Shown piece by piece: positions 1 through 6,964 of a stretch of DNA of 10,975 nt. Numbering within the stretch: position 1 is the stretch's first letter; every line of letters begins with the position of its first letter. The notes under the pieces were generated by a model, which did not search any database, was not told where the DNA came from, and was given only the letters and a program-made list of their open reading frames with translations. Where the stretch lies: the NCBI GenBank assembly GCA_902778205.1, contig CACYWX010000092.1, forward strand, positions 1 to 10,975, in the 5' to 3' direction. The stretch comes from an uncultured Ruminococcus sp. GTDB lineage: Bacteria; Bacillota; Clostridia; Oscillospirales; CAG-272. The translations under genes were made by a program, and so were the position numbers.

Positions 1-87
1 AAGAATATGGTATCATTCCGCCGCCCCGATTGCAAGAATCAGATTTTTCTGCCTGTTCATTACCTGACAAAAACGAAAAACTGTCCG

Positions 88-105
88 TTTTTTGCGCGCA
101 AAAAA
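88..105. repeat. Perfect 18-bp palindrome T6-GCGCGC-A6
   Basis: The bases TTTTTTGCGCGCAAAAAA form a perfect palindrome abutting the tetR terminator; its A-run is the U-tract of that terminator when read on the minus strand. It may only reflect the U-tract next to a GC-rich core, or it may help terminate transcripts arriving from the left. No function is claimed. Confidence 0.5.
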
Positions 106-133
106 AAGCCTTCCCATCAAATGGGAAAGGCTT
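98..133 (-). terminator. Intrinsic terminator after the TetR gene
   Basis: Read on the minus strand, the arms AAGCCTTTCCCAT and ATGGGAAGGCTT pair across a three-base loop with one bulged T, and a run of eight T follows. It lies 26 bases downstream of the tetR stop codon and closes the whole left-hand gene block. No comparable hairpin with a U-tract was noticed between the genes from cbiL to the broken ATPase. Confidence 0.9.
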
Positions 134-159
134 ATGAAGCATTGGATTTATTCGGTTTT

Positions 160-699
160 TCAGCAGTCCACGCTTGCGAAGAACAACGCGCTGATCTGCT
201 CGGGCGTGTATTCGCCACGTCCGCCGAACCACCACCGGACGGTTTCCGCGAACGCGCTGACGACGTGATTCAGCCGGTAGTCCCGCGGGATCTCCCCGTC
301 TTCCGGGAGTCTTTGATCGAAGACCCCCCACAGGTACTCCCGGAGATACTTCATGAAGATCTCCCCGCACTCTCCGGCGAAAATGCCCTTGATGTGGTGC
401 TGCTTCTCCTGCAGGTGGCAGAGGATGTGGGTGATCCGGTCCCGGAAGCTGTCGGCGGAGGAGAAGTCGTGCTCCGGCTCCCGCATCACCTCGTCGGAGA
501 AGACGTGCTCGAAAATGTCGTCGCACATGGCCCGGAGCAGCTCTTCCTTCGTGCTGAAATGGGCGTAAAAGGTGCTCCGCCCCACGTCCGCCGCGTCGAT
601 GATGTCCTGCACTGTAATGGAAGAATAACGCTTTTCTTCCAGAAGCGACGAAAACGCCTGAAAGATGGCGTTTCTCGTTTTTCTCTGCCGTCTGTCCAT
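160..699 (-). CDS. TetR/AcrR-family transcriptional regulator
   Basis: This is a 179-residue DNA-binding repressor of the TetR type. The N-terminal helix-turn-helix is clear: a helix with IFQAFSSLLEEKRYSSITV is followed by DIIDAADVGRSTFYAHFSTK, the classic recognition-helix region with the family's G-x-x-x-x-FY-x-HF pattern. The C-terminal ligand-sensing part is not diagnostic. The ATG at 699 is chosen because GGGAGG sits 7 bases upstream; an in-frame GTG at 732 would add 11 residues but has no such site. It lies last in the block, has its own promoter overlapping the end of the broken ATPase gene, and is followed by a strong terminator. TetR proteins often control an adjacent transporter, so the neighbouring ABC-2 exporter is a possible target, but this is inference. 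The inducer is unknown. Confidence 0.92.
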   Translation of the reverse strand: MDRRQRKTRNAIFQAFSSLLEEKRYSSITVQDIIDAADVGRSTFYAHFSTKEELLRAMCDDIFEHVFSDEVMREPEHDFSSADSFRDRITHILCHLQEKQHHIKGIFAGECGEIFMKYLREYLWGVFDQRLPEDGEIPRDYRLNHVVSAFAETVRWWFGGRGEYTPEQISALFFASVDC

Positions 700-750
700 C
701 CCATGTCCTCCCGCTTGTCTGATACAGGACACACTGTTCGTTACAATACT

Positions 751-779
751 ATTTTACCGCGAACCGGACGGATTGTCAA
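751..779 (-). promoter_or_regulatory. Sigma-A type promoter of the TetR gene
   Basis: On the minus strand TTGACA (774-779) is separated by exactly 17 bases from TAAAAT (751-756). The expected transcription start is near 744, leaving about 45 bases of leader before the ATG at 699. The -10 box overlaps the stop codon of the broken ATPase gene, so the regulator can be expressed independently of the riboswitch-controlled operon. Confidence 0.8.
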
Positions 780-1486
780 GCCGCGCCTCTTTCACATAGA
801 TGTGCAGGCCGTCTTCCGCCTCGTAAAATCCCGGCGTGACCCCGAAGGCGTCTTCCAGCTCCCGCGACCGGAGAACCTCTTCCGCCGCCCCCGCTTTGAG
901 GACACGCCCCTCCGAGAGCAGGATCACACGATCCGCGTAGTGAAGCACTGCCTCGAAATCGTGCAGGATGACAACGACGGTCTTTCCCTCTCCGGCGAGG
1001 ATCCGGGCGCGGTCCAGCAGGTCCAGCTGATTGCGGATATCGAGAAACGTCGTCGGCTCGTCCATCAGAATCACATCCGTATCCTGCGCCAGAACCATGG
1101 CGAGATACGCCTTCTGCCGCTGCCCTCCTGAAAGAGCGGTCATGTTTCGCTCCGCAAACGCAGCGGCGCGGGTAGCTCAGATACGGGAACCGCCCGTGAA
1201 GCGCCAGCTGACCCACCGTGATGTCCGGCACGCTCCGGCTCTGGGGAAGGTAGGCGATGTGCCGGGCGATTTCATCCGGGGAGAGCGTTCGGAGATTCTG
1301 CCCGTCGAGGAGGATTTCTCCCGAAATCTGCGGCACAAGTCCCAGAATCGAGCGAATCGTCGTGCTCTTGCCGCATCCGTTCGGGCCGATGAGGACGGTG
1401 ATTTTCCCCTCATGAAATTCGGCGTCGATCCCGTGCAGAACCTCCTCTCCGCCGCAGGAGGCGACGAGTCCTTTGACTGTGATCAC
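754..1486 (-). pseudogene. FecE/BtuD-like ABC importer ATPase, broken by internal deletion
   Basis: This is the ATP-binding subunit of an iron-siderophore/cobalamin type ABC importer, in two pieces in different frames. The first piece starts at GTG 1486 (AGGAG 8 bases upstream, GTGA overlap with the permease stop). It carries Walker A GPNGCGKST (residues 34-42) and the Q-loop YLPQ, and runs correctly to GRFPYLSYPRR near 1160. The second piece, readable from about 1160 down to the TAA at 754, carries LSGGQRQK, Walker B VILMDEP and the H-loop ILHD. Compared with the usual FecE layout of about 39 codons between GR and LSGGQ, only 61 bases remain, so roughly 56 bases are missing and the frame is shifted. 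As written, the first frame ends at 776 without signature or Walker B motifs, so no working ATPase is made. An assembly error is the alternative to a true mutation. Confidence 0.88.
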
Positions 1487-2502
1487 GGCTGACGCTCCTT
1501 TCTTCTGACGAGCAGCCAGATAAAGAACGGTCCGCCGAGAAAGCTCATCAGAATCCCCGCGGGCAGCTCATACGGCGCGAAGATCATGCGGGCCGCGAGA
1601 TCGCATATCGCCACGAATCCCGCTCCGAGCAGGGCGCAGAAGGGGATGAGCCGCCCGCTTTCGTTCCCGATGATCCGCCGGGCGATGTGCGGCACGATCA
1701 GCCCCACGAACCCGAGGATCCCGGCGAAGCTGACGGACGCTCCCGCCAGGAGGGCCGCCAGAGTCAGCATCCCGTTTCTCGTCCGTGAAACCCGGAGTCC
1801 CAGCGCGTGGGCGGTGTCGTCCCCGAGGGAGAGCACGTCCAGCTCATTCGTCAGGGTGCAGACCGCGGCGATCCCGCAGAGGATCAGCACGGCGGCGGGC
1901 AAAATCCTCGCCCGGTTGACCGCGGAAAAGCCGCCCACCCGGAAATCCACGCTGGCGAGGGCTGCGTCCGGGAAAATCGTGATGATCGTCTGGGTCACGG
2001 CGTTCAGACAGGCCGTCACCGCGACGCCGGAGAGCACCACGGTTGTCCGGGAAGCGCTGCTCTTTCTCGCCGCCGTCACGACGATGAAGGTCGCCCCCAT
2101 GGCCCCGAGAAAGGACGAACCGGCAATCGCCCACGCCGCGTACACGCCCGACGCGCACGAGATCGCCACGGCCATGCCCGCCCCCGCGTTGATCCCGATG
2201 ATCCCGGGAGAGGCGAGGTTGTTCGAGAGCACCTTCTGGATCACGGCTCCCGACACCGACAGTCCCGCTCCCGCCAGAAGGCAGGCAGCAGTCCGGGGCA
2301 GGCGCACGTACCAGAGGATCCGGGAGGCCGCCGAATCCGTGACGCCGGGACCGGCAAGCAGGGCGCGGATGAGGTCGGGCAGGGTGACGGAGGACGCGCC
2401 GAGGCAGATACTCAAAACCGCCGCGGCAAGGACGAATCCCCCCGCCGGAATCAGCATCCGGCCCCGCTTATTCCCCGTAAAGGAGCGTTTCGAGTTCGTC
2501 AT
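1483..2502 (-). CDS. FecCD/BtuC-family ABC importer permease
   Basis: This is the membrane subunit of a type II ABC importer for iron complexes or corrinoids, 339 residues, a normal family length. It has about ten hydrophobic segments. Family landmarks include RLPRTAACLLAGAGLSVSGAVIQKVLSNNLASPGIIGINAGA near residues 68-108 and, toward the C-terminus, GFVGLIVPHIARRIIG followed by ELPAGILMSFLGGPFFIWLL. The gene overlaps the upstream binding-protein gene by 35 bases if the ATG at 2502 is used; that start has GGGGA 7 bases upstream and gives a basic N-terminus before the first membrane helix. A second ATG at 2457 is possible but has a poorly placed ribosome site. It is translationally coupled (GTGA) to the broken ATPase. 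The substrate is inferred to be a corrinoid only because of the riboswitch upstream; iron or heme transporters have the same fold. Confidence 0.93.
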   Translation of the reverse strand: MTNSKRSFTGNKRGRMLIPAGGFVLAAAVLSICLGASSVTLPDLIRALLAGPGVTDSAASRILWYVRLPRTAACLLAGAGLSVSGAVIQKVLSNNLASPGIIGINAGAGMAVAISCASGVYAAWAIAGSSFLGAMGATFIVVTAARKSSASRTTVVLSGVAVTACLNAVTQTIITIFPDAALASVDFRVGGFSAVNRARILPAAVLILCGIAAVCTLTNELDVLSLGDDTAHALGLRVSRTRNGMLTLAALLAGASVSFAGILGFVGLIVPHIARRIIGNESGRLIPFCALLGAGFVAICDLAARMIFAPYELPAGILMSFLGGPFFIWLLVRRKERQP

Positions 2503-3454
2503 ACGCGATTCCCCAGCGGTTGTTGGGCTTCAGATGATAGAGCTTCTTGTCCATCCAGTGAACCCGTCCCTCCTTCACGGCACTCAGGCCGGACCATGCG
2601 GGATTGCCCGTCAGCGCGTCCTCGAGGGTCTTTTTCGCGCCCTCCTCGTCGCTGCCCTGCATGACGATGAAGATCCGGTCGGGATCCTCTTCGATGATCT
2701 TCTCGATGCTCAGGTTTTCGAGCAGGTCGCTCCCGTCCGCGATGTTGACGCAGCCCAGGTCCTTGAGCATCAGCCCCAGCACGGTGCCGTCCGAGCCCTT
2801 GACGTGGATCCCCGAGGCGGCGGTGCGGATGAACAGGACCCGGGGCGCGTCCTTCCCGTCGAGCGCGGAGAGAGCGGCGGATTTGGCCCTCTCCACCTCG
2901 TCGCGGATTGCCGTGCCGTTTTCCTCATACAGATCCGCACGGCCCGTGATTTTCGCACAGGCTTCCAGCATCCGGAGATAGTCCTCGAAGCCGTTCACGT
3001 CGAAGAAGAGCACGTTCAGCCCCGCGCCTTCGAGGGTGTCCTTCATCTCCATCTGGCTCTTCGTGTTGGAGCTGGCGATGACAAGATCGGGATTCAGCCC
3101 GAAGAGCGCCTCCGCGCTGATTTTCATATAGCTCCCGAGATCGGTGACGCTCTCATCCAACGTAAGATCGAAGTCCTCCCACGCATCCTTCGGGGCGGCG
3201 ATGAGATCCCCGCCGGCGAGAAGCCATGTTTCGGCGAAGCTGGCCATGAGCGCGGCGACCCGTTTCGGCTGTGTCCCGAAGGTGATTTCCCGGCCGAGGT
3301 CGTCCCTCACCGTGACGGGGGACCATTCCGCCGCAGTACCCGCAGGGGTGTTTTCATTCCCGGAATCCGCCGGTGTGCTCGCCGTGGTACCCGCGCATCC
3401 CGCAAGGATGAGCAGGGCAAGGGAAAGCGCGATCAACCTGAGAAGTCTTTTCAT
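2468..3454 (-). CDS. BtuF/FhuD-like substrate-binding lipoprotein
   Basis: This is the extracellular binding protein of the ABC importer, 328 residues. The lipoprotein signal ends in LILAGC with the lipidated Cys at residue 20, followed by a Ser/Thr/Gly-rich linker. The mature domain begins with VTVRDDLGREITF and PKRVAALMAS, the usual opening of class III (helical-backbone) binding proteins. It continues with SAEALFGLNPDLVIAS and ends in AVKEGRVHWMDKKLYHLKPNNRWG, all typical of the periplasmic binding domain of iron/B12 systems. Translation starts at ATG 3454 with GGAGG 8 bases upstream. It sits 15 bases after the two-domain lipoprotein gene and directly before the permease. It would deliver its ligand to the FecCD-type permease; cobalamin, cobinamide or another corrinoid is the best guess from the operon's riboswitch. 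Confidence 0.92.
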   Translation of the reverse strand: MKRLLRLIALSLALLILAGCAGTTASTPADSGNENTPAGTAAEWSPVTVRDDLGREITFGTQPKRVAALMASFAETWLLAGGDLIAAPKDAWEDFDLTLDESVTDLGSYMKISAEALFGLNPDLVIASSNTKSQMEMKDTLEGAGLNVLFFDVNGFEDYLRMLEACAKITGRADLYEENGTAIRDEVERAKSAALSALDGKDAPRVLFIRTAASGIHVKGSDGTVLGLMLKDLGCVNIADGSDLLENLSIEKIIEEDPDRIFIVMQGSDEEGAKKTLEDALTGNPAWSGLSAVKEGRVHWMDKKLYHLKPNNRWGIAYDELETLLYGE

Positions 3455-3469
3455 GATACGTCCTCCGTT

Positions 3470-4495
3470 TTATTTTTCTTTCTTCTTCTGGATGATAAGG
3501 TGAAGCGCGCCGCCTCCGACAATGATGACCGCCGCCAGAGCAAGCACCCGTTTCGCGGCCTCCTGCGGGACCCGGCTCTTCGGTCCGACGGAATCCGAAT
3601 AGAAGGTCAGCTCGTACCGGATGGCGACGGACTCACCCATGGCGGTGGTGTCCGCGATCACCGGGAACGGCTGATCCAGCATGGGGATCGGGATCTCAAA
3701 GGAAGAAAGTCCGCCGTCCGTGGTCTCGTTGGTAAACGTCCGGTTTCCAAGAAGCATCCAGTCGTAGTACGCGCTGCTCCAGATCAGCCGGGCATACGCT
3801 TTGCCGTCCCGGACGACGAGATAGGTCGGGGAGCTGACGTTCGCTCTCCCGCTGCCCCCCGTCATGGCGACCTCGACGGAGTATTCCCCGTCCTCGAGGC
3901 TGACGGAAACCGGTTCCGCCGGGACTTCGGAAACGTCCGGCAGATCTTCGGCCGACGTCACGGGAGACACCGGTTCGGCCTCCGGGAACACCGTCAGCGT
4001 GTCCGAAACGACGCCCGCGGGAAGGGAGTCCGCGTAAAACGTCAGCTTCCGGTCGTACCAGCGCCTGCGCTTTTTGCTGTAGGCCGCGCAGTCCGTTTTT
4101 CGGTTGAGGGCGGTCACGGGGATGGTGAAGACCGTAACTCCGCCCTGCTCCTCCGCTTCGATCCAGTCCCCGGCGTCGGCGGTCAGGGCGTCGGCTCCGG
4201 TTCCGGGATAGACGCGGAGATAGCTCTTCGACGGAATCACGAACCGCACGGACATTTCGTCCCCGGAAACCGTCAGCTCGGCGTCCCGGATCCGGAAGAA
4301 CGGCGAGGACGAATCCGCGTCGACGGGGTAGGTCCCGTCCTCGATGTCGCAGGCGTGAACCGCCGGAAGGGTGTCCGCGCTTTTGCCGCCCGATCCGGTT
4401 CTGCCCGTCTCTCCTCCGGCGCATCCGGTAAAGAGGATGCAGAGGATCAGCGCGGCGCAGAGCGGGTGTTCGAGGGTGTTCAGAATCGTTTTCAT
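3470..4495 (-). CDS. Two-domain surface lipoprotein with C-terminal membrane anchor, putative ligand capture
   Basis: This 341-residue protein has a lipoprotein-type signal ending LFTGC (Cys 25). Two related domains follow. Domain 1 is about residues 53-159, opening DGTYPV, with FTIPVTAL at 123-130 and closing KLTFYADSLP. Domain 2 is about residues 202-303, opening DGEYSV, with FEIPIPML at 266-273 and closing ELTFYSDSV. The shared opening, middle and closing motifs show an internal duplication of a beta-rich unit. A linker rich in Pro, Glu and Ser separates them. Residues about 316-335 form a membrane segment followed by KKKEK, so the protein may be held at both ends. Domains of this look occur beside iron/heme-type ABC importers in Clostridia and recall NEAT/Shp-like ligand binders; that comparison is from memory and unproven. 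The start has GAGGAGG upstream. It lies 13 bases after the ABC-2 permease and 15 before the binding protein. A role in capturing a corrinoid or heme for that binding protein is inference. Confidence 0.8.
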   Translation of the reverse strand: MKTILNTLEHPLCAALILCILFTGCAGGETGRTGSGGKSADTLPAVHACDIEDGTYPVDADSSSPFFRIRDAELTVSGDEMSVRFVIPSKSYLRVYPGTGADALTADAGDWIEAEEQGGVTVFTIPVTALNRKTDCAAYSKKRRRWYDRKLTFYADSLPAGVVSDTLTVFPEAEPVSPVTSAEDLPDVSEVPAEPVSVSLEDGEYSVEVAMTGGSGRANVSSPTYLVVRDGKAYARLIWSSAYYDWMLLGNRTFTNETTDGGLSSFEIPIPMLDQPFPVIADTTAMGESVAIRYELTFYSDSVGPKSRVPQEAAKRVLALAAVIIVGGGALHLIIQKKKEK

Positions 4496-4508
4496 ATCCG
4501 CGCCCTCC

Positions 4509-5240
4509 TCACAGATTTTTCTTTTTGTAGATGAATACGGTGGAAATCAGCGTAAAGACCGCGAGATAGAAAAGCAGAACGGCAAATCCGAAGATCCCCG
4601 GCCCCTCTCCGTTCGCGATCCGGCGGACCATGGCGCTGGTCTGGGACAGGGGCAGGAGGGAGATCACCTGACGGAAGCCGTTCGGCATCTGGTCCGTGGA
4701 GAAAAACGTATTGCAGAGGAAGGACATGGGCGTGATGATGCAGGCGGTGTAGCGCGGCGCGTCCGTGTAGCTCTTCGCGAGGAAGGACAGTGTCAGGGCG
4801 ATCGTTGAGAACACCATGCCGTTGAGAAAGAGGATCAGGATCGAAACCGCGCTGAAGGTGAGATCGGTCCGGATCGGGGATGTCAGAAGCAGGATCACCC
4901 CGCCCGCGTACAGTCCTCTGAGACTGCCCCCGAGAATCTGTCCCGCGATGAACTGCCAGAGTGGCGTGGGCGAGACCATCACCTGATCGAGGGCCTTTTC
5001 GTAGAGTCTCTGTACGCTCATGTTCTGGGCAATCGCGCCGAAGCTCCCCGTCATGGTGGCCATGGACACGATGCCGGGGATGAGAAAGTGCAGATACGGC
5101 TCACCGTGGGACGTGGTCTGAATGCCCATTCCGAAGATGAGGAGATACATAAGGGGGGAGATCATGGCCGCCACGGTGATCTTGTAAAAATCCCGGCGGA
5201 ACTCCACCCATTTCTCCCATAAAACCGTGATGATGCCCAT
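4509..5240 (-). CDS. ABC-2 type transporter permease
   Basis: This is a 243-residue membrane protein with about six hydrophobic segments, the size and pattern of NodJ/DrrB-like ABC-2 permeases. Recognisable features are the N-terminal amphipathic stretch WEKWVEFRRDFYKI before the first helix, the LHFLIPGIVSMATM segment, and the family region EKALDQVMVSPTPLWQFIAGQILGG. A late segment reads MSFLCNTFFSTDQMPNGFRQVISLLPLSQ. It starts at ATG 5240, only 3 bases after the ATPase stop, with AGGGG 6 bases upstream, so the two are surely co-translated partners. ABC-2 transporters usually export drugs, lipids, polysaccharides or small molecules; what this one moves is not visible. Its place inside a B12-riboswitch operon is the unusual point. 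Confidence 0.93.
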   Translation of the reverse strand: MGIITVLWEKWVEFRRDFYKITVAAMISPLMYLLIFGMGIQTTSHGEPYLHFLIPGIVSMATMTGSFGAIAQNMSVQRLYEKALDQVMVSPTPLWQFIAGQILGGSLRGLYAGGVILLLTSPIRTDLTFSAVSILILFLNGMVFSTIALTLSFLAKSYTDAPRYTACIITPMSFLCNTFFSTDQMPNGFRQVISLLPLSQTSAMVRRIANGEGPGIFGFAVLLFYLAVFTLISTVFIYKKKNL

Positions 5241-5243
5241 GCG

Positions 5244-6086
5244 CTACCCCTGTGTGATTTTCCGCCCCGCGCACTCCACGAACACGTCCTCGAGCGTGGT
5301 GCGGCGCAGGGAGGCCCCCTCCCCGGCTTCGGCGAGATAGGATATGGCGTCCTCGCGGCTTTTGAAATACCGGCTGACGAGGCCCTCCTCCCCGGTTTCG
5401 TCCACGGCGAAGGAGCCGAGTTCTTCGATGAGGGCGGCGGGGGTGTCGAGCTTCTGGAGCTTTCCCTTGTTGATGAGGGCGACTCTCCCGCAGAGGGCCT
5501 CCGCTTCCTCGATGTAGTGGGTCGTCAGAATAATGGTCCGCTTCTGCCCGTTCACCTGTCTCAGCAGGTTCCACATCTGGCGGCGGGACAGGGCGTCCAT
5601 CCCGGCGGTGGGCTCGTCCAGCAGCAGAATCTCCGGCTCCACCAGAAGGGCGCGGCAGATCATCAGCTTCCGCTTCATGCCGCCCGAGAGATGGCGGACG
5701 GTGCGGCGGCGATACTCGGTCAGCCCCGCGAAGGCGAGCAGCTCCCCGCTCTTCTCCCGGATCGTTTTCCGGGGAAGATTGTACAGCCGCCCCTGATACT
5801 CCATCACCTCGTCCATGGTCATATCCTGACGCATGGAGTATTCCTGGGTGATGACGCTGAGCTTGCGCTTTTCCCGGGAGGCCTTCCGGTCGAGCCGGAC
5901 GCCGTCGATGCGGATCTCGCCCGAGGTGGGGAGCAGGACCGTGGAGATCATGCTGATGGTGGTGGTCTTTCCCGCGCCGTTCGGTCCGAGCAGTCCGAAG
6001 AACTCCCCGGTTTCCACCGTCAGGCTGAGATCGTCCACCGCCGTGAAGCTCCCGAAGCGCTTGGTCAGATGATCCAGTTCAATCAT
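5244..6086 (-). CDS. DrrA/NodI-like ABC transporter ATPase
   Basis: This is the ATP-binding partner of the ABC-2 permease that follows, 280 residues. Motifs are complete: Walker A GPNGAGKTT (34-42), Q-loop near ITQEYS (79-84), signature HLSGGMKRK (132-140), Walker B ILLLDEP (153-159) with the following AGMD D-loop, and H-loop TTHY at His 190. The LSGGM signature and the C-terminal domain of about 70 residues are typical of DrrA/CcmA-type export ATPases rather than importers. The start at ATG 6086 is chosen because the fold begins there (MIELDHLTKRF) and AAGGA lies 6 bases upstream; the open frame to 6212 is an extension inside cbiL. It overlaps the cbiL end by 8 bases (ATGATTGA), indicating translational coupling with the corrin-biosynthesis gene. 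Confidence 0.94.
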   Translation of the reverse strand: MIELDHLTKRFGSFTAVDDLSLTVETGEFFGLLGPNGAGKTTTISMISTVLLPTSGEIRIDGVRLDRKASREKRKLSVITQEYSMRQDMTMDEVMEYQGRLYNLPRKTIREKSGELLAFAGLTEYRRRTVRHLSGGMKRKLMICRALLVEPEILLLDEPTAGMDALSRRQMWNLLRQVNGQKRTIILTTHYIEEAEALCGRVALINKGKLQKLDTPAALIEELGSFAVDETGEEGLVSRYFKSREDAISYLAEAGEGASLRRTTLEDVFVECAGRKITQG

Positions 6087-6765
6087 GGCGTTCCTTTGCG
6101 ATGATGAGGGAGAAGTACCCCGCGTCGTCCGGGATCTCCTCCACGGAGCGGTAGATCCTCTCGTTCTCCATGCCGCAGTTCTCCACCGCCGCGACGTCCC
6201 GCCCGCTGTCAAGGAGGAGCTTCTTCGCCTCGGCCATATGGCTGGCGGACTTCATCAGCACATAGGTCCCCGGCTGATCCAGCGGCGCGTCGGTCTTGTG
6301 AACCGCGGGAATCACATGAAGCGGCTCGTCCCATTCCGCGAGGGACAGATTCAGCCTTGCCGCCGCGGCGCAGAAGGAAGGAACGGCAGGCACCAGCTCC
6401 ACCGGATAACCGTCCGCCTCAAGGATGTGTTCGAGATAGCTGAACGTGCAGTACACCGTCGGATCGCCGAGGGTAAGATAAACCACGTTCTCGCCCCGGT
6501 CCAGCACTTCTTCCAGCATCTCAGCACCTTTCCTGTGCGCCTCGGCGAGCTTTTCCCGGTCCTTCACCATCGGCATATGAACGGCGAGCAGTTCTTTCTC
6601 CGCAAGCTCCGGCACGGCGGCGGCGATTTGGTACGCGACGGATTCCTTCGGGTCCTTCCCCGGCACGGCAATCACCCGGTTTTCCCGGATCAGGCGGACG
6701 GCCTTGAGGCTCATAAGCTCCGGATCTCCCGGCCCCACGCCCACGCCGTAAGCGGTTGCTCTCAT
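6079..6765 (-). CDS. cbiL: Precorrin-2/cobalt-precorrin-2 C20-methyltransferase
   Basis: CbiL/CobI transfers a methyl group from S-adenosylmethionine to C20 of (cobalt-)precorrin-2 in the cytoplasmic corrin-ring pathway. The 228-residue protein has the tetrapyrrole methylase signature GVGVGPGDPELMSLKAVRLI at its N-terminus (residues 7-26). It also has YLTLGDPTVYCTFSYL around residues 95-110 and VPAVPSFCAAAARL, all typical of this subfamily. The cobalt-dependent anaerobic role (CbiL) is preferred over CobI from the anaerobic-looking host. The ATG at 6765 has GGAGG about 9 bases upstream; the reading frame stays open upstream to 7023, but that stretch is riboswitch leader. It is first in the operon, directly under the B12 riboswitch and terminator, and overlaps the exporter ATPase. 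No other corrin-synthesis gene lies in the window, so the rest of the pathway must be elsewhere or absent. Confidence 0.93.
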   Translation of the reverse strand: MRATAYGVGVGPGDPELMSLKAVRLIRENRVIAVPGKDPKESVAYQIAAAVPELAEKELLAVHMPMVKDREKLAEAHRKGAEMLEEVLDRGENVVYLTLGDPTVYCTFSYLEHILEADGYPVELVPAVPSFCAAAARLNLSLAEWDEPLHVIPAVHKTDAPLDQPGTYVLMKSASHMAEAKKLLLDSGRDVAAVENCGMENERIYRSVEEIPDDAGYFSLIIAKERHD

Positions 6766-6801
6766 GTTCGGATCCCTCCTGCTGTTCTGCTGTTCAAATA
6801 G

Positions 6802-6837
6802 AAAAAAGCTCCTGCGCCGTGAAACGGAAGCAGAAGC
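6802..6837 (-). terminator. Riboswitch-linked intrinsic terminator before cbiL
   Basis: On the minus strand GCTTCTGC and GCAGGAGC form an eight-pair stem with one G-U pair. It is extended inside by CCGT/ACGG around a three-base loop, and followed by six T (6802-6807). It sits between the cobalamin aptamer and the cbiL start, the expected place for B12-dependent premature termination. An upstream GCAGAA (6939-6944) could pair with the 5' arm TTCTGC (6830-6835) as an antiterminator; that pairing is only a proposal. Confidence 0.8.
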
Positions 6838-6964
6838 GTACGACAACAAAGGCATAACCCTGCCGTCGAAAAAAGCAGGACTATCCCCCCTGACACGTAC
6901 TGCCGATTCCTCGTGGCATTGGGCGTGACGCATTTTGGTTCTGCGCTCTGCCCCGTACAGACGG

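Noticed and set aside
7..1131. Plus-strand open frame at the left edge
   Set aside because: It is antisense to tetR and the ATPase remnant and crosses the terminator hairpin and two promoter boxes; no protein family is apparent.
1586..4534. Long plus-strand open frame of 982 codons
   Set aside because: It is antisense to three well-supported genes, is Arg/Pro/Ala/His-rich in the way GC-rich shadow frames are, and has no recognisable domain.
6087..6212. N-terminal extension of the export ATPase
   Set aside because: The added 42 residues are an Arg/Ser/Trp-rich shadow of cbiL; the ABC fold and ribosome site place the start at 6086.
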